A stretch of DNA of 64,000 nucleotides from NCBI RefSeq assembly GCF_041146395.1, contig NC_090984.1, positions 127,600,280 to 127,664,279 on the forward strand, written 5' to 3'. The notes beneath the pieces are model-generated. The model saw only the letters and a list, made by a program, of their open reading frames with translations, did no database searches and was not told the origin of the DNA. Position 1 is the first letter of the stretch. Every line of letters starts with the position of its first letter. The translations under genes were made by a program, and so were the position numbers. Positions 59,440 through 64,000 of the stretch are shown piece after piece. This DNA comes from Eulemur rufifrons (Eukaryota; Chordata; Mammalia; Primates; Lemuridae).

Positions 59440-62400
59440 CAGGGAAGAGGTCAGCATCCTGAAGGAGTTCATAGGTCATGATATTTTATAGATGAAACTG
59501 TACAAAGAGAAGGATGGTGCAGTTTTGCAATGTGTGCAAGAGGAAGGACATGTCTAGTGAGAGCTACCTGCAGTATCTGGGCCTGATCTCCCTGACACTA
59601 GATCCTACTGCTCGTCTGAACCATCCCCAGCACCAGTGTGGACAAGCCTCATGGGGTCTGCAGTATCCCCTTTCACTAATGAGAACATGATGGGACTTTG
59701 CTGCATTCTCGTGTTACAACTTCAAGGTTGCAATGAACTTTGGGCCACAGAATCCACACTGCCCTTGACGCTGTTGTGCATTAACTGTGACATGAGCCTC
59801 ACTCAGCTGAGGGGATTCAGGTTCACATAAATTGTCAGATGCAACTGGGCTTCCTCTGTGCTGGGCCCAGGGCACATGAGTGGGGCCAAGAAGGATCCAC
59901 TGAAGTTTGTCCTGACATTTCCCTCTTGCCAGGTGGCTCCACACTGGCCCCGGTTCAGTCTATGGGGCTGACACATGCTTGGGACAGTAGCCAGCCCTGA
60001 TCTTTGTGGAAGTCACGACATGAGTGTTAGTGCCCAGACTCCACTGTCCATGGTGGCAGGTGGCCCTGTAGTCCTACTTGTCATTCACTAGTGTCCCCTA
60101 CCACCTCCAGTCTGGAACCCTCTAACACATGGTAGCACTTTGCAGTGAGGGTTGCTGCATGTTGTTCCCTGATGGAGTGACTCAGGCCTGAGCACTGCAG
60201 AGCCATTGTCCTCGGTCCCTCGGCCACCCGCAGTCATGTGGCTGATGCACTTGACCTCCCCAGTGTGGGATGCAGTGGAGAAACCACAGAATCTGCCTAG
60301 GCCTGAGGGACGGTCCCTGCCTTCATGGGTACACGAGCTTAGCCTCCAAAGCAGAGTTAGTGTCTATCAGTGGGAGAAGGCCTTTCATTATTGGCTGGTC
60401 CACAGTCAAGGGGACCCCAATTGAATGGCCTCAGACCAGGTCTCAGATTCAGGGGAGCACACTGTTCCCCCTATAGGTGTGATCCTTCCTGGGAAGCAGA
60501 ACTTCTAATCAATCACAGCCTGTCATTGGGGCAATAAAAAGAAAGATTTCTCAAGTTGTCACCATGGTGTGTGGACAGGAATTAATCTCGCCCCTACCAC
60601 TGTTTAGCAGACCCAGGTGCCGCAGCACTCTGTAGGGCCCGGCACATGCTGCATTCGTTGTGACCAAGGAATCCCTGCAAGGGACCCTGGTGTAGATTAA
60701 TCAAGACCCATATGTTAATTTTTCTTGTTGCTATGATTACCATTGTGGTCTTAATAATCTTGTGTCATAAGCTTGTATATAGAAGAGTTTTCCAACATTT
60801 TCTTCCATAATTCTTGTGCTCTCCACTCACAAAAATTAATTCATGGCATATATAAGACGTACCCCACACTGTAATTTACCTCCCCCAGCCAGTACGGTAG
60901 AGGATCTTACACAGGACTGGTCCCCAGTCCCCTGTGTGAGGGCTGGTGCAGGGACTGGAGTGAAGCCTGCGTGGGAGGTGGGCCTGCATGTGGGCACCAC
61001 TGAGAGTGTCCCGATGACACCTGTGCTCGGGCCTGGGCCACCTGTAGAGCATTTCTTGTTCAATCTTAAAGGGCCATGTGACATTTGGGTGTGTGTTACC
61101 AGGTAATGAAATTCATCCTCTTGGTTCTTTCTCCCTGCAGGCAGCACCTGTGACTAGCATGTGGGTTATGCATGAGTGTGCTGTCCGGGCCTTGGCGAGA
61201 AGCCCTCTGCATTTTGTCCCGGCCTCTGCAGAGTGCACTCCCTGTGCCATCACACTGACACTCACGTGCCTGGGATTAGCCAGTGGACAACAGTCGCCCT
61301 CTGTGACCAGCGACTCCAGCGCCGCCCGAATGGTCCATGAATTAAGTGGCCACAGTGGCAGGGCTGGGTGACATGCATCACCCAACTTCATGTGCTTTCA
61401 CCCCCCAAGGCAGACTGAGGTCCTCCCTCTGCCTAATGTGAAGTCTGTGAGGAAAAGAGCCGAGCAGTGACCTCAACGTGGCTCCTGAACTGAGTCACGG
61501 AATCACTTGATGGCAAATTCCCTAAGAACTCTGAGTCTGGAAGGTGCAGCAACTCACCTTGCCTGGATCCAGCGCATGTGTGTGTCTTTCCAAACCCAAG
61601 GCCTCACCCAGGACCACTAGCTGTGTGATTACCGTGCACCCAATTCTGTTAATGGTGTCAGCCTGACATTTCCTGGGGCCAAGGGCTTCATTTCTCAGTA
61701 AAAGACACTCAGCATGGGGTTCCCTGGAATGAGAACCTCTATCTGCCCTGTAAGTATCTCTGTAAAAATTCAGTCTGAGTTGTATTTTTGTGGGAACAGA
61801 TGTAACTTTCCGGGTATCCTGCTGTATCTATCTTCATAAATCTTTACTTTATAAATTATATCTGTGTCTCTGTGTATTATTTTTATTTCTGATTCCTACT
61901 ATTTTTTCATCCTTAGTGACAACCCCTGTCTGAGGGACCTGAAATTTTGCAGGGAGCTTAGCTAACTCCCCACAGAAAAAGGAGAAGAAAATATTTATGT
62001 CAGTTTCCAGTAATTTTATGTGATAAAATGGTCAGCCTCATCATTGTAGCATTTATGCCCATCAGGAATTCGTGTGCATGTGGGCCTGTGACAGAGTTCT
62101 AGTCACGGAGGCAGGAGAGAGTCTCTGTTGTGACCTTGCTGATCCTTTAGGGGAAATTTCAGAAAGGTGTCTTCTCCTCTTCCACCCTTGTCCTATCTGT
62201 GGGACCCTGAAAACATTCTCAGCACGTCCACACAAGAGGGGACTGGGGGATGAAGTGGACATTTTCTGCATATCAGTGTGAAATGTCGAGACAAGAATCT
62301 CCTTGGGTGCATGAACTTTTGAAATTGGCAAAGATGGAGCCACTCACATGCCAGCTTCTTCTTTCCTTAGGTTATGATTTTCCTTATTGTTTAGTTATTT

Positions 62401-64000
62401 CATGTTGCCTTTACTTTTTGCTAAAATAGCCAGATATGATGGTCTAGAGGCATTAAAATCAAAAGTACCTGATTTCCCAGTCAGGAGTCCCCGCTGAGGT
62501 GAACAGTGGCGTGTGGTTCATTGTGTGCTAGGACACGTGGCTGAAAGCTAAGAGTGGGCTCAGAGCTATTTTGTCTGCATCAGTGAAAAGTTCTGTATAT
62601 TCCTTGGATGAGACTCTCATTGAGACACTTGAGACAATATTATTTGTTGATCAATCACACTTCAATAATAAACCTGGAAGTTACTAAGCATTGATTCATA
62701 TTACTGAAGAAAACTTTCCATTGGAAATGTTGTGGTCAACTGGAGGTAAAATCAGCCCATGTGGCAGAAGTCATTGCCCTTCTTGGTGCTTGTCAATTAG
62801 CCAAAATCCAGGATTGAATGCATATGTTTTTAAAATAGTACATGAACTTGGGATATTTTGCAAACAAAACGGTTTCTCAAAAGTTCTGGTAAACGTATCA
62901 AAATGAACAAAAAACTAAAGAACTTCTAGATAGAATTCTAAATCCTAGAGATCCAACTAAAGTAAGTAGGAATCATGCAAAAAATAACATGTGGGTTAAA
63001 CAAGTGTTGTCCGAAGTCATTACCGAGAACAAGCAGCCTAAACTTAGTTTGTGATGCTGTCTAACCTTGTGAAGCATCATCACTGCTCACATAACACACT
63101 GTCCACTCATTGGAAATATTTTGTAAATGTTGAAAATGTTTATCCAATCAGCATTATCAAATTTGAATGTCACAGTTTTAAGCAATTCTTGAAATCCCTT
63201 CGCCAGTCTACCATGAGAACTTGCTTGCAGCATTGTGGTCCAGTCCCTCAAGGACACATCAGTTGTTACACTTTCCCTTGGTAGCAACTGAACAAACATT
63301 TAGATTTTACCACAATTACTAGTATTTTGCCATTGCCTGTGAGAGTAAATAATTTTGAAAGCAATTCATGCATTATACACACTCCTATCACCACAGATTC
63401 AGGGTCCTTTTACTACATCTATTTAGCAGTCTCTCATGTTCAACCAGCACAGAGTGTGTGTTGAAGAAACATCAGGCAAATACTGGTCTTGAGCCATACT
63501 GGAACAAATATTATCAAGGACTTTAAGGGAAACACAGCAGTGCAATTCCAGGGAGGAAACCCTCAGATTCATGATTCACAACCACAGCATCAGTTCAGAA
63601 TTCTAGACACTTGGAAGGCTGCTGTGGTAGAGAATGGCAAACTGAGCATCCTTGTAGAACCTGTGAACCTTCTCATATTTTGAAGCCCACAGCTGACCCA
63701 CAGCCTTCAGGATAAGCTGATGAGCTTGGACAGTGAAAAGCTTCCCCCCATGACATTGGACCAAGACCGTGTCTAACTCCTCCTCCTGCTCATCCTCATT
63801 AATACTATGATTTGTTCATACTAATGAAACATCTTCTATTTTTTGGCAGACCTCATTGTTTTCCACCCATAATGGCCTTTGCCTGCTTTTCAAATAAATT
63901 TAAAAATATTTAACAGTTGTTGAGTGGAATAAGAAGTCAAAGTCTCTTACGTGGTGTCTGTCCGCTGACATCTGAAGGCCCATCCTTCGTCTTCCCTGTT
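59440..64000. other. V8 upstream flank, paralogous to the V1 upstream flank
   Basis: Aligns with 5750-10316 up to the window end, and includes the roughly 900 bp (60560-61470) that the V3 unit lacks. An open frame at 63489-63683 matches that at 9770-9997. No gene is supported. Confidence 0.65.

Overview
This window is vertebrate germline DNA: part of the variable-gene region of an immunoglobulin heavy-chain (IGH) locus, very probably from a strepsirrhine primate (a lemur-type genome). Three things point there. Several VH3-type segments are present with correct leader exons, splice sites and 23-bp recombination signals. The Alu elements are full dimers with the linker and right-monomer wording typical of strepsirrhine Alus. 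The LINE-1 3' ends carry a matching strepsirrhine-style tail. The genus is inferred from memory of these repeats and was not tested.

All nine V segments lie on the minus strand, so the D, J and constant genes (none seen here) should lie beyond position 1. From low to high coordinate: V1 (5117-5574, intact VH3), V2 (11213-11670, VH3 pseudogene with a one-base insertion), V3 (19631-20088, intact VH3), V4 (24668-25124, intact VH3), V5 (37052-37484, clan II/IGHV4-like, open but divergent), V6 (41187-41640, open VH3 with a Trp-to-Cys change), a degenerate IGHV5 pseudogene (47768-48181), V7 (51735-52191, VH3 with a variant RSS heptamer) and V8 (58796-59252, intact VH3). Each of V1-V8 has an octamer ATGCAAAT upstream of the leader, a two-exon leader/V structure, an RSS with a 23-bp spacer, and, 19-22 bp beyond the nonamer, a CTCF-type motif on the V-sense strand. 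The last element is missing from the IGHV5 relic.

The intergenic DNA is a patchwork of segmental duplications. Bases 1-8033 (with V1) are repeated at 14864-21655 (with V3). The upstream flank of V1 (5750-10316) recurs upstream of V8 (59440-64000). The upstream flanks of V2 and V4 match each other, as do those of V6 and V7. The downstream flanks of V6 and V8 match, and that of V2 matches the IGHV5 relic. The flank pairings change at the V genes, which suggests that unequal exchange between V genes built the cluster.

Retroelements fill the rest. They include antisense old L1 with a solo LTR (1-2000 and its copy), a three-level L1 nest with a twin-priming inversion (28290-32428), a 5'-truncated L1 interrupted by an Alu (43490-46390), five near-complete Alus plus one Alu stub, four solo LTRs of one related group, and one MaLR-type LTR. 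No CRISPR, tRNA, rRNA or non-immunoglobulin gene could be supported.
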